The notes beneath the pieces are model-generated. The model was not told where the DNA came from. It was given only the letters and a program-made list of their open reading frames with translations, and did not search any database. Position numbers and translations under genes: made by a program. From the NCBI GenBank assembly GCA_013398295.1, contig VZSF01002036.1, forward strand, positions 45,001 through 109,000: a stretch of DNA of 64,000 nucleotides, given 5' to 3'. Of the stretch, positions 27,732-41,400 are shown one piece after another. Each line of letters begins with the position of its first letter. Positions within the stretch are counted from its first letter, which is position 1. This DNA is from Chionis minor. Lineage: Eukaryota; Chordata; Aves; Charadriiformes; Chionididae.

Positions 27732-30700
27732 CTCTCTCCATCATTTTTATTCAGTATAATACAGTAGTTGCTAGAGGCACTCTGCAAACATATAAACTTA
27801 CTGTTGCTGCCTGAAAGAGCTTAAAAACCTTAAGAGTATTAACAACTGTCGTGGAAAGGTGTATCTTTCCATTTTATCTGAAAAATGCGAAGTAACCTCT
27901 ACAAGACAGTTTCTAACTCAGAGTGATGTCTGTCAGTTCTCAGACTGGAAAATGTATGTAGTGAGAAAAGATGCACAAAACAAAAAGGGTTAGCTGAGAG
28001 ATGACTGTGATGTTGCCTGTAGCAGGATTTTGTTCTGCCCACGTATTTCACATTTCTTCTCCATTAGGATTGTCATACAAAAGTTTTCTAGGTGCACCTA
28101 TACCTTTAAAAACACCTTCTCCTTCCAGCCACTCACCACTTAAGGAAGGGCAAAATTTTTTTCCCGTGTCATCATCTCTTTTGTTTCTCTAAAAACAATA
28201 AAAAACCTCATTTTGCTCCTTTTTTTTTTTAAAATAACTGAAAAATAAATGTTCAGTAATAGTAATTATGAAATAATTTGGTTTATGTGTTTAAAAGTAA
28301 GAACCAGTTTTCAGCATGCCATAGCTGGTGTTGCAGCCCCTATGATCATCCATATTCTGGGTACCATGGAAGTTAATAGCTTAGGAACAACTCAAAGAAC
28401 TTAACTTTAAAACTTCTGTTTGCTCTCTGGTTGATCAGAAGAGGGAAATCATGTGCTGTATATCTTGAGAAATTATATTTTCATACTAAAATTTATTTAA
28501 AATTAAGTATATGATATCAGTTTAAATATTGCTCTAAATTCTAAACTATAATCTCTTGGTAGATATTTAGTGCAAATTGAAAAAGCTTAAATGGCTTAAA
28601 AATGGCTTTGAAGCATTATGTAGCAGCAGTTATCATTTATAAATTATGGGACATTAATGGCTTCCTTCTACATTTAGCATTAGACTTTGAAGATGAAATG
28701 GAAGTGTCTCACTCCAGAAATTTACAACATAGAAGTGTGCCTACAAGTTTACTTAGTTTGAGTATTTATTTTGAGATTCTTTATGCTTCTGTGATATTTT
28801 GAAATTCAGAACAGTAAATTTATTATGACAGAAAGTTTGTTATCTAGAATAAAACCCTTTCCATTTTTGTTTTAGGTTTTCTTTTATTGTTGACATACTG
28901 GCTAAATTACTGGCTTGTTATTTGCTCTTCTTTCTGACATTGTGTAATCCACTTGGCTTTGGGGGAAAAAAACCTTCAGCTCATGAATGAAATAGCCTTA
29001 AATTTAAGAGGAAGAGGTGTCTTATAGGTAAACTATCACAGTTGAAATCCTGTGGTGTAGGAGCTTAAGTACCTGACTCCCTTGCCTGTGTCAAGGATAG
29101 CAGAAACAGCTAAAAATAATGTACAATCACCTTAGACCTGGAATAAGTCATGATTTTAAATGATTCCATTATGGAGGAGTTACACTATGGACTATTTTGC
29201 TCCTGGCAAGAGTTATGTGGAATAGTTTGTGTTTAATAAAAATGTGGGCAGCAAACTAGATAGGTTTAAAGAAAAATAAAAATTGGTGAGTTTTTCTAGA
29301 TGAACATATGAAAGCTTGACAGTGTCCCTTTGTGTGCAAAAGAAAGAGAACAAAAATTTTTAAAAAGAGGGAAAGAGAGAGATGGATTTTGAACTAGCAA
29401 TCTTCAAAGATATCTTGTCCAATCTGGACTGGAAAGTGACAGAATCTGTAGATTTCATAGACTAGTACAGCACAAGTCACTCTTGTTGATAAAAGGGAGT
29501 TGGTCAAAATATTTAACAAGAACAATTGTAAATTGAGCTCTTCCAAATTCCAGACAATGATTATTTCAAAGTCATTTAGTATTTCCGCTAATCATATGTG
29601 GCATATACTGCTTGGTAATAGGAAAAATCACTCATTTCTAAGCAGCAGTCAGTCCAGATTTTCTATAACAATTAAGATGCAGTTGTTTTCTTCTAACTAA
29701 AGCACAAACTTTAAGAAAGGATTCTTGGCGCTAGTGGGTCTCCATGACTGAATCCTGACAGTAACAAAACCAAAATAACAAACCAAATTGTGCTTATGAC
29801 TCAGCCATCTACAACGTTAAACTGTGCTTAAATGTCCCAACAATTTTCCCTTTGTGGATGACTGTAGGCACAAAATTGACGGCATAAAAAGAGGAACATT
29901 GGATTTAACTTTTCTTTTTTTCAAATTAATTTTAGGGCCTGGCTCAGAAAAATGCTCAAGAGCATGGCTGACTTTAAGCAGGCAAGTAATTCTTCTTTAT
30001 TTCTTATGAGACTATATACATCTTCAAGGTTTTATACATAGACATGAGTATTTTGCTGAATGGAGACATATAGGCAAAAGAATCTATTGAAGTCCAAGAG
30101 TGAGTAACGTACCTAGAATCTTTTTCTAGTAGTTAGGTGTTACCCACTTAAGTTTAAGTTTTACACTTGATAAAACGTCTTTGTAAAAAATATTTGAGCT
30201 GAGTCAAAGGAAAGAAGAAATTGGTGAGAACAGGGATGGATATAGCTTAAAATCCAGTGTTAAACTTCACTGACAAATTTGACCTTTTATGTAGTGCAAT
30301 TGGAGGCAAGATTCCCATTCCTTTTTCCCACCCTCATCCAGCTGAAATGGCATCCCCCACAAGCACAGGCAAACAGAACAGCAGAAATTAGCAAGCACGT
30401 TAATTTTTAGTACAAATTCCTAGACAGTCCCCAGACACTCACCAATAAATGCAGTGTAAGGAGGGTTAGAATGTGTCCCAAGGAAGGGTTTTTTCCTCCT
30501 CTTATGCTCGAGGTTATTTTGCTGGGAAACGTATCTTTTAGTGTACTGTAATCGAAACTACTCTTATACTCTATGTTTTGGCCTTCTGATGAGCACAAAG
30601 TGTTACCTTGTGGAATTTGCAGGCTGATTCTGCCCTGGCCCGCCATAATTCACAATTTGCACTGCCCATAGGTAGGCAAAACCAAGCTTTTACTCCATGG

Positions 30701-33095
30701 GCTTAAAAAATGAACGTGAAACAGTCTTTTCCAACCACTTTTACATTTTATTGTTGCACATAGCTGCTAAACGTCTGATGACAAAGCAAAACAGAGAAAT
30801 GAAATATTTTCTGTTCTAGTGTGCTAGTATGCTGATTCTATGCTGATTCCACACCTTTGACAGCATTTTTAAGAAAGTCAGTTTTCATTTCTATGTAGCC
30901 TTTTTGCTATAACAACAGTAAAAAAAATTGTTTGGAAGCCGACATTGTCAAGCTCCTTAGAGTACCTTTTGAAAACACTTACAGAAACCAAATCCCATCC
31001 CACACTGAACCTCTTTTTTAAGCCAATGCTGAACATTATTCTCTACCAATAACCCATATTCCCAAATAAACCTACTCTTGCCAGCTCTTGCTGCTTTATC
31101 GTAAGTCTTGCAGTATTTAATGCTGTACTTGAAGCACCAGGTGCTGGCCACAAGTGATAACAAGAGAGTCTCACCTTTCATTTAAAGATGTGCATGTTTC
31201 TAGCTTTCATATCTGTGGAGAACAGCTTGAAAAGATCATCCAAGAATAACCAAAAATTCAGAAAAATAGGGAAAATATAATTTGGTGTAAATCTTCTGAT
31301 TTTTTTTAATATCAGGACTGGCAATATTGTAAAACTAAAACTGTAATGAATAAACAAGTCAGTTTAAGAGTCTGTTTACCAGGAAGATGAAAACACCCAA
31401 ATAAAGACATAGAGGTTAGTGTGCAGACAACCAGTGGGTCTAGATATTTTTCCAGCTCTGTTACAGATTACCCTTTATTGGCAGACAGAAGTCCCAGGAT
31501 TATTAAAAATGTATACTGATAAGACGTAAAATTATTGCCTGATTGCTAGCATTGATGCAAAACCACTTACACTGTTCAAAATCTCCTTTCCCATCTGACA
31601 ATTAATGCTGAGCAGTAGAGGACATTGTGCAGTTCTTACAATGGCAAAACAGCTTTGCCAACATCGTGTAGCGGCCTACTGTTCTTAATTACACAACAAA
31701 GCATCCTCTTTCTCCCATGCTAGAAACAAAACAAGTGTATAACTGCTTAGGTAAGCTTAATTAGGCTCCAGCACTAATGCTAACTTCCAGCTTTGAATAA
31801 TTCCAACCCTTTATGCTAATTCAAAGAAATTGAAATTGTAGCAGTAAAACAACTCCACATGTACCTTACTAGTATGTGAGATACATTTGAGAAAGTGCTC
31901 TCTAAACTCTGAAACAATCTTAGACTGCTTTTTTATTTTTTTATTATTTGAAACCGAAGCAATTTCATCAAGAATAACTCACCTTTTTCCAAGGGGAAAA
32001 GAGGAGAATTATGATAACTCATATGTCTTTGGAAGAGCTTTACCTGCTGTGATAAGCCTATTTGACTACATGGCTGCAAGAACAGTGACTTTTTGACATC
32101 AATTCCCATAAGGATATCTCTTCCAAAGATTTGGTTTTCTTTACAATTTAATTCAGTTGCCCTGTAGTAGAACTCCTGATGTCTGGGTATTGCCTCTGCA
32201 GCTTTCTTTCTTATGGCCCAGGTTTTCTTCCCCACATGACCATCGTCGAACCTGATATGGCACTGCTAATGCTGGTTGATGAATGATAATTCTGCTAGGA
32301 AAAGCACAGAACGATAAGAGATGACTAAAGCTTGTTGACATATTTCAACTTTTAAAAAGCAAAAGAACCCCAAGAACACTTCAGGAAAATTCTCCTGAAA
32401 GCTATTAAGCCATATTTAATAGCGCGTACAAATGCTAGACTCCAGATATATGAATAGGTCAGATATTCTCCTGTCCTTTCCTTTCCGTACAGTGCTAGGT
32501 TCAGAATCACTGGAAGGGAACCTTGGTGCATTGTCCCTTCTTTTCTAGGTAATTACCTTTTCTTTTCTGGTAGTATATATGAGAGAACTCCAGTATAAGC
32601 ACACACTTCACAGTTTAAGCTTTAATGTTCCATTAATCTCTAAAAGCCAGATTTATTTAGGCTGAGAAATATATTCCAAAAATAGCACTGAAATCAGTAA
32701 ATGAAAAATACAACTACCATATATGTATTTTGTATGTATCTATCATGGGTTGAGGAACTACAGATATCTTAAGCTGAGCCAAGGACCTCTATCTGTTACA
32801 CTTTATGATGCTGAAGAATTTCCTATCTATGACTAGGTAGGATGAAATCAACTGAAATTGAAGTCAGTGGGAATACGTCATAACATAATATATTACCTAA
32901 CATGAGTAATGGTGGCAGAATACACCCTATGGGAATTGCACAGCTGAAGATTGGCACATTAAGCTGCAATACTCCCATTCCCCTCCCTTGTAGTATTTCC
33001 TGATTCAGACTTGTCAGTGTACTTACAGCCTGACCTTCTGTTATTCCTTCTATCGACTCCTGGGCATTGGGTTTTTTGGTTGTGGTTTGTTTTCA

Positions 33096-33108
33096 TTTTT
33101 TTTTTTTT
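33096..33108 (+). repeat. T13 homopolymer
   Basis: Run of thymines upstream of the LTR. It is a simple repeat. Confidence 0.8.
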
Positions 33109-33514
33109 AACTGAAAATTCAGTTCATGCAATATATTCTATCAGGTTATTCACCTTGAGCGTAAGTCATGCATCAGCTTCCTTTGGAAAAAAGAAACCCT
33201 CTGTAAGGAACTTGTGTAGCTTTGCCCTGTAGGAAAAAGGGAAATTTTAAACAAATTTCTCAGGGGCTTCATAACCCTGATATGTTGTTAAGGGAGGCAG
33301 CCATACCATGGTTATTCAATAGTATCTCAGAAGATGATGGATCAGGATTGCAGGAATATTGTGGGCTGTAGTATTCCTCTCAGATACTGGGGAGGAATAG
33401 AAACATCTTGCTATCGTACCACTGGAAAATAATCAAGCATTTAGCTGTGGGAAAAGATTTCTTGGTGTTATGTCAATACTGTATGAAAATTGCCTTCTGT
33501 TCAGTAGCTACTAG

Positions 33515-34001
33515 TGTCCTGATTTTGGCTGGGATAGAGTTAATTTTCTTGCTGTCATCTGGTATAGTGCTGTGTTTTGTATTTAGGATGAGAATGACGT
33601 TGATAACACGCTAATGTTTCTAGTTTTTGCTAAGCAGTCAAGGATGTTTTCAGCTTCCCATAGAAGCTGAGAGGGAGGATAGACAGGACAAGCTGACCAA
33701 AGGTATATTCCATACCATAGATGCCATGCTCAGTAGATAAATGAGGGTTTGCCAGGGTGCAGGGATCTACAATCACTGCTTGAGATGGGCTGAGCAATCC
33801 ATCACCAGTGATGCATTGCATCACTCATTTTATGTATTCTTTTACTGTTATTATTATTTTCTTTTCCATTATTGTTCCATTTTTGTGTTTATCACAACCC
33901 AAAAAGGGGTTTTGTCCCTCTTCTCCCCATCCCACTGGCAGGGGAGGGAGTGAGTGAATGGCTGTGTGGTCCCAGTTGCCAGCTGGGGTTAAACCACGGC
34001 A
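33515..34001 (+). mobile_element. Solo LTR of an avian endogenous retrovirus
   Basis: The 487-bp element begins TGTCCTGATTTTGGCTGGGA and ends GGGGTTAAACCACGGCA, the characteristic first and last blocks of a common bird LTR family. The family normally ends ACGACA-like, keeping the TG...CA termini. Internal landmarks in order are GATAGAGTTAATTTTCTTGC (33532-33551), a GACCAAAGGTATATTCCATA block (33695-33714), a degraded TATA-like AGATAAATGA (about 33735), an ATT-rich stretch (33843-33860) and CCCATCCCACTGGCAGGGGA (33927-33946). Flanks ACTAG (33510-33514) and ACTGG (34002-34006) agree at 4 of 5 bases, consistent with a 5-bp target-site duplication as in ERVL-type elements. No primer-binding site or internal retroviral sequence follows, so it is a solo LTR left by recombination. 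Short open frames inside it on both strands are not genes. Any promoter activity is unknown. Confidence 0.85.
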
Positions 34002-37000
34002 ACTGGGAAAGGATTTTTTTGGAAGAGCAGACCGATATATGCATCCCAATTTCCTTTCCAAATAACTTTTTCCAGAAACAGTGAAAGGATTATTTGGAAC
34101 GGTGAGCAAATTGCAACCGCACTCCTGTGATGTTTACTTTCAAAGAAAGGTGCTATAGAAAGAACAAGCAACGTAAAAAATCTGCTCCAAATTTAGGTGA
34201 TAGAGAAATAGTTCCTAGCGCAGCATACCAATAATTATTCAGGGAGATACTCATGAAGCTGTGAGATAACAGAGACAGGAAAAAACTTTCAATACAGTTT
34301 TAGATCAGACTAAATCAGGCAAGAGAGCAGAAGTTATGTAAAGATTTAAACAGCAAAATTCTTTCTTAGATCTCTAATAGTAGGCTTCTGTCCCATACGT
34401 GCCACAGATTGTGTCAGTTTCTAGGAAGCTGGAAATGCCCTATTTTAGCCAAAGATACTATTATAAATACTGATAGATATGTTACGTATTGCTCTTCCAG
34501 TTGTAAATTCAGCACCTCCTTCTACAAAATTAATGCAACATTTATTTGAGAAAATGAATGAAAAAGAATTTCACATCTGTTCTCAAATGTTTCTTATTTT
34601 GAATGGGATAAAATGTTAAGTATCATTTTAATTTCAATGTCATACGAGTTTATTTTGTTTGGAATATATTGTGCTGGCAAGCTGACTAATCCTCTATTGA
34701 GTCAGTGGAGGGGATTCAGTTTTTCTGCAGTCCTGTACTCTTCATGTTCTGAATAGAATATATAATCCTGCTTCCATTTCCTTGTGATGCTACTACTATT
34801 GATTTCATGAAAATAAACAGCAATACTTAGTCTTCGTGTATCCTTCCTAAATTGCTTCTTAATGCTAACATGATTTTTTTTCCTCTTAACCTTTCCTTTC
34901 TTTTGTTTTTCTACATATGCTCTCACTTTGTTTTTTTCCCAAAGTAGACCTCATTATGATTTAATTTGGGACTGGGCATCTACATCACTCAGATACTAGA
35001 TATTTAAGTTCTTTATTAAGTACTTTTTTGATATCTTGCTGATCTTTCAGGTGTATTGCATTTGCTATTTATGTTACTTTTTATTTTCCATTTATAGAAA
35101 CACATCACATTTTTTAGAGATTTTTGGAACTGCGGAGGGGCAAAACTACAGACTGTAGATCTGAGGTTTGTAATCACTGGTTTGAGACTTTAGTTTTAAG
35201 TTCTCAAAGATCTTGGTCACCCCCAGAACTTTTTCAACCAAGTAACAGTACCACAGATAAACTTGCACATCTCCTATGTTCCTCCTCCTTCCTCTGTTGA
35301 TTCACGCTCCTTAGAAGAGCAGAGAAAAGGCAGCTGGAGAGCAGTAAGTCTGAAGCCTTGAATCTGGCATAATTTCAGGTACATCCTTGGGACCAACATA
35401 CTACAGGTAATTCACAGGTCTCCAGGTGAGACTTTTGAGGTGCCCAGGCACCACAGAACCTTTGGAGTTCTGATCTCATTTTCAGGCATACGTGTACTCT
35501 GAAGGGCAGGGTAGGAAGTTTTTAGTGGCAGATATGACAATAAGATTTTTCTTAATATTATTGTCATTGTCATCATCAATGTATTTGTTTTTTAGAACAG
35601 ACGGCAAAACCCCCCCGATTACATTTTGGAATCTTTCATTTCTAACTTTAAATTCTATAGTGTGGCAAATGGCCAAGGAGAAAAAACATTAATTTTTTTT
35701 CCCCAAAATGTGCTTTATTTCACATCAACCATTTGTCAGAGGTTCTGTTGAAACATTATATCCTATATCAGAACCGTCTCTTGAGAATAATTGTTTGCTT
35801 TGGGGTCTTCAAACAGTAATTCCAGCATCTCTGCAGGCAAGGTTATTTACAGAAAGACATGAGAATCATTTGGTCACTGCTGAAGCACCTGTAGCACCAC
35901 TGCCGTGACAGACAGCGCTAGAATCAGCGGCTACTTCAGGAGTTAGTAAATATAAAAACTATAATAGTCATAGAAATTTACTATCAGTAGTAATTTTATA
36001 CTGTATGAAGTGACTGGTAGTTTTTCGTAATTTATTTATTTATTAATATCTTCTGAAATACAGACATGAGACATACATCTAGTATAAAAATAATGAAAGT
36101 AAACTGCCAACCCATTTGGAAAATGAGTGTGGACATAACTATTCCTAGGGAATAAGATGCTACAGTGTGCGAGAATAACGCTTTGTAACACTGAATGCAG
36201 AGTATGTATGTATCCGTGTGATAATGCAAAAATTCATATAAAATTCTAACAAACATAATGGAAATATTTCTGGACAGTTAAAACCAAAATATACCCCCGG
36301 GCAAAAGCACAAAGTCTTCCAGGCTAGAGGCTGTTTTGACCAATCTGTGTGCAAATACAGTACAACACGCCAAACCAAGGGCATTCCTTCCCCAGTTAGG
36401 ATTTTGCATCTTTTAGAGCCACTTTCTCAAACTGAAAAAAGCAACAATGAGGTATAAGAAATCAACAAAATATATTTCTGCCACATTGCATTAAGAAGTA
36501 GATTTCAAGGTTAATTCAGGATTTACCTCCCTCATTCCCAAATTCTTTCTTAGAACAAAAGAGCCATGTTGAGAAGGGTCACAACTAAGAAAAAATGGTA
36601 TAATAGGTAATACTTAATTTCACCCTTTTAATATTTGCTTGGATGTAACTAAGCTGGTTTTTATCACAATTTAAGAAGAGGAAGTCTGACATAGTAAAAG
36701 TTGGAAGTTTTTCTGGTTAACCTCCTCAAAACATATTAAAATGGATTAATTCAGAATGTTGTATTAGAAATGGATCTTCTTCAACATGGCTGTCCCCATC
36801 AGCCATGCTAAAAAAGTAATTAAAACTGTTCAAGAAAACTGGTTTAAACTGCTTGTTTGTCATGTTGATAGAATGAGTCTGGATCTCTTGTTCTTGTCCT
36901 GTGGTTATCAGTCATTCATTATCCATGTAGTTGAAATTGCATTCTTTAGTTGGAACTGAATCAGCTGAAATGCCTTAGTTAAGAAAGATTTTACCTTGTG

Positions 37001-37352
37001 AAGTATGGGGTTCAAACAAGGCAAGTGCACAGGTTTAAGGAAGCTTTACTTTCCAGTTGCCTTTGAACAAAGTAGAAGACTTGCCAATTAAAAAGTTTCC
37101 AATGTGATACAACATGATAGATCTTCTAAATCATGGGCTGGAGTTTGGAACACAGAAGAAAACAGGAAAGTCAGGTAGAATGACTAAACCAGTGGGTTGG
37201 TTGGTCTTCTGAAACTGCAAAGAACATGTTTGAAAAATCATGGTTAAACTACAAAAAAAAATTATCAAAATTCCACCCTTGAATCCAGTCAACTTCAGTT
37301 AACATCTGTGCACACAGATCTGGAGGCAGAATTTGGCTGTAAGTCATAACTC

Positions 37353-37383
37353 AAACCATTGTTAAAAAAAAAGACAATGGTTT
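37353..37383. repeat. Inverted repeat, 10-bp arms, A-rich loop
   Basis: AAACCATTGT (37353-37362) pairs exactly with ACAATGGTTT (37374-37383) across an 11-nt loop that is nearly all A. Confidence 0.75.
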
Positions 37384-38422
37384 CTCTAGTTTATCCACAC
37401 TCAAACAGTTGAAATTTGCTCAAAAAAGGATTAGTAAAATTCTGATACTTATAGCCAACATCCTGGTGTTCTGTGAGATAGCAAACGATGTCTTAATTCC
37501 ATTACTCCATTATGATACTGAAGCTTTGAGTTGCTGCTAGAAAAAATACAGTTAAATTTTAATTTAACTCAGAGGAATCTGGGCCTGTGTGCTACACATA
37601 ACTGTTCTCTTGGGCGTGCTTGGTAATAAAGCCAAGACTAATTTTGGATTCCATTTTGTGTAAAAGCTTAAATAGGAAGCTACTTACTCTATTTATTTGC
37701 CTATTCTTTGACAGCATAATTGTTCACTGATCTTCCTAAGAAACTATCTCTGTGCAAGTCAAATGAGTGACTGAGGCCTAAAGGTCAGTAAAGTAGTACA
37801 CAGGGAAATGAAAACAGTACATACATATTTCTCTTTGCAGACAATTGAGACCACATGCTTGTTGTGTCCTTTCTTACAAACATGCATAACATTTTTTCTA
37901 CTAATAATCTACTTAGTAAAAATGAGTAGTAAAAATTGGCCTGCTGTAATTTCAAGAAACAGTTCTCTGACTCTGCAAATTGCTCTCTAGTGTACATGGT
38001 ATGTATATTTGAAATTGTTTATGGATTTTGACATGATTTTACAGTGAAACCTAACCCTGACTTTTCATTTCTGTGACTTAAAGTCGAGAACTTTGTTATG
38101 TAATTAAGTACAGTGGGTCACTGTGCAGCGTAGCAATGCTGTTTTCTAGTGCGTGGAGTACTGAATCCATAGTGTAGCATTAATTGCTAGGTAGGAAAGG
38201 ATATTAATATTTTGAATGGTTGTAAGTGGTTTTGCATAAATGCCAGCAATAAGGAAATGGTTTTATGTTTTATTGTTATGCATTTTTAATATCAGGGTGC
38301 ACTCTAACCATAAAGCTTCTAACAAAAATTAAAGCACTGTCTGGATCTTACTGCACAGTTCAGAAGGCTCTTCCTTAGTATGTTACTTTTTTCCTTTTAT
38401 TTGCGTGATTTCTGAGTAGATT

Positions 38423-38440
38423 TTGTTGTTGTTGTTGTTG
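38423..38440 (+). repeat. (TTG)6 microsatellite
   Basis: Six exact TTG units. Confidence 0.9.
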
Positions 38441-41400
38441 ATGTATACACCCACTTGTCATTGACCAAGAGCAAATTCTTCTTTCCTTGAGATTAACTCA
38501 GTGAAAGTTTATGGTGGAGATACTCTGACTTCAGAAGTGTTAATGTCTTAAACATGGATACCTCACTTCTTTTTTTGCAAATCATTCCTGAAGAATGCAC
38601 TCAGTCTCAACAGTCTTTCCCAGAAGACTAGATCTTCTTTGCTAGCATGACAAAAGGAAAAATTAGTCTAGGTCTACAGGTGGCCAGTCCACAGTTGTTA
38701 TAATATGCAGGTGCTCTTAAATGAATGGGCAGAATATTTTCTTCTCATGTTTTATGTGTTGTTGTTCGTTAAACAAATATTATCGTTCATAGCACGTTTT
38801 GCAGTGCTTCATAGTATGCAGATAAACTGACCTTATGTTAAAGAATCAATGTGATCTCCTGGTCAATAATACAAAAGTTTTTTGAAATGACAGTGGTGTA
38901 CATCATGGTCAGTTAACAGTTGTGATTAGTTGGACCATTCATTGTTAGTAATTAAACTTCGAAAGAAATAATGAAATTGTCCTAAATTTTTCTTTAGAAA
39001 TGGCAATCTGAATATAGGCTGAGGCAGATGCAGATACTTCTGTGACTTTGCTGTAAGATTTCAGCAGGATTGCAAATGCATAGCTATTTCTTCACAAAAG
39101 TTACAGGCTAAGAAACATGTCAAAACGTTAATCAAGTAATTAGGTAGTTAAGTGAGTATATATAATCATAGATTATATTACCTTCCATTTACATTTCACT
39201 GATAGTGTACCATATAATGTTATTTTGGTCTTCAATATTGTTGTCACCAAACTTTCAGAGCAGCACTTTCTGTAATAGAATAAGACATTTATCTTGCATA
39301 AAGGAGTTTAAATGGGTAGACCATGATTGCAGAAGCCTGTCAGAGGATGACTTTAATGAGATCCATATGGTTGCCATATGATGCTACAATGTCTTTCACT
39401 CTATCTCTAGAATCCACAAAATGTCGTATGTTAATTTTTCCTTTTGCCAAATTTCTCAAGGTAAACAAATGCTTTTATCACAGTTGGCCCTAAAAACAAC
39501 GGTTTTCATGCCGAGGAAGCTTCAATATCTGACCTTACAGGTACAGTAATGCCCTTGTATCATGTATGTATGTAGACGTACCAGAGACAGCAAATGTTTC
39601 TGTGCTGATAGAATCATATGTACAAATGTGTGGTACATAATTCTTTTAAAATATTTGCACCCAATTTTATGTGTAGAATGGAACTAATAAATAGATATAA
39701 ATTCCTGGAAACAGATGAGTGATTTAAGGCAGAAACGCATATAAACCCTACTTTTTGTGATTGTAGTAATGCTCGGTAATCTCTGTAAAGGGTCATGGTC
39801 TAATTGCCCAGAGAAATGCATAAGCATATAAGGAGATATTCTCTATTCCAAAGAGTTTACAGACTAAGATGACAAGCTATCTCTAAAGGTGGTAGCATGA
39901 TATAACAGAAAATCACTTAAATATGTATCTATGTATATAAGTGTGTACATTTATACATATATATGAAAACTTACACTGTGAAATCCATACATGAACATTT
40001 TGAAATATACTGCATTGTCCTCTGAGTGTAAATATCTATATTCACACTCATACAAATCTTGCATTTAATTTTTAAAATAAACTATATCTAATCCTTTCCA
40101 TCCTGTCTCCTCGTGAGCTAACATATTGTAGGAAGCATTTAGATATCATGTCTTGAGTGATGTCAAGATAGTTTTGCTGGTTTTAAATTAAAGCATTTCA
40201 CCTAAGTGAGATGTCATGGAAGCAGGAATGAAGATGGTTTGGGGAAAAACAAACAGGATCAGTGTGAATCTTACAATAGCATGGTATGTCGCAATACAAT
40301 GATGTATCGAGACAAAACAGAGGTAACATAGATCTCTGATGGGCCTTAGAGGTGACAATAAGAAACGTTAATTTGGTAACCTAAATTTGTATTTCTTCGC
40401 CTTGTCTTCAGTAAGGAAGCTCAAGAAATCATAGCTTCCCTCACTTTTTGTAAATATTGAAAAATATGGCAAAATTTAACAGTACCCTCCTTTTCTCAAA
40501 AGGCTGTTAAATATGAAAAGAACTGTCCAACAGAAACGACTCTTGATTTCACTTCTTGTTAGTCATGATCTCAGTGGCATTTGTTATAGCAATTACTTTG
40601 ACAAATTATAATCTGAATTAATAAAAGGCAACAGATTTTATTAAAAACCTGAAATCATAAAATGGGATTTATCCTGTCAGGTTCACCATTAACACACTGT
40701 GCAGCTATGGCCTCAGTATACTGTCAGCTTTATTTTATCTGAAAGCTTCTGCAGGGAATGCTAGATTCAGGAGTTTCACTTTAGTCCCTTTATCAAGACT
40801 GTTGATGATTTTGGAAAGAAGTATTTTAAAAATACAAGTTTGCATGAAAATTTTCTTCAGAATATTTAAGAATTTTCAACAGGAAAAGTACATGAATGTG
40901 TACTTGATGATAATGTATTATTAACAAATTATTCTGTGTTTAACTTGATGAACTACATAAAGAAATACTTGATCTCTGGAGACTTTTGTAGAACTATGCC
41001 ATATTTGTTAAATGAATATTTATCATCCTGATTTATCCTAGGTTCAATTCCACAAGTCTTGCACAGGTTAAAAACTATTAACTTCTGCAGAAAATCTTGC
41101 TCTGGATTGGCAACGAAACAAAATGCACTTGGCACAAAATACCTGAACTCAGTTGTCTGACATCTGGCACGTGAGTAAGTGGCCTGATCCCAGGAACATG
41201 GAAATAAACAGGTTTCATTTCCTGGACAGTAACCTTTAGCTCAGACTCCAGGGATATTCTGATTTTTTTTAAATACCGAAGACTTTAAAATCCCATCAAA
41301 CTCAGTGCCTCTGAAAATCAGCTGCATTTGCTGATATTCTTATTTTTATTGTATTTGCTTTTCAACTGCAGTATTTCGATAATACAACTCATTTCTCCTT

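Larger units (their letters stand above)
26997..33514. other. AT-rich non-coding DNA
   Basis: No gene seen. The stretch holds an 11-bp-stem hairpin (27706-27731), a T11 run (28220-28230) and a T13 run (33096-33108). The open frames at 28001-28192, 30407-30646 and 31887-32341 have no recognisable features. Confidence 0.6.

Noticed and set aside
33630..34171. Several 60-94-codon frames on both strands around the LTR
   Set aside because: They lie in or run out of a non-coding LTR in conflicting frames and match no retroviral gene.
34002..34200. Internal retroviral region or primer-binding site after the LTR
   Set aside because: The sequence after 34001 shows no tRNA-complementary start and no gag-like frame, and the 5-bp flank match supports a solo LTR.
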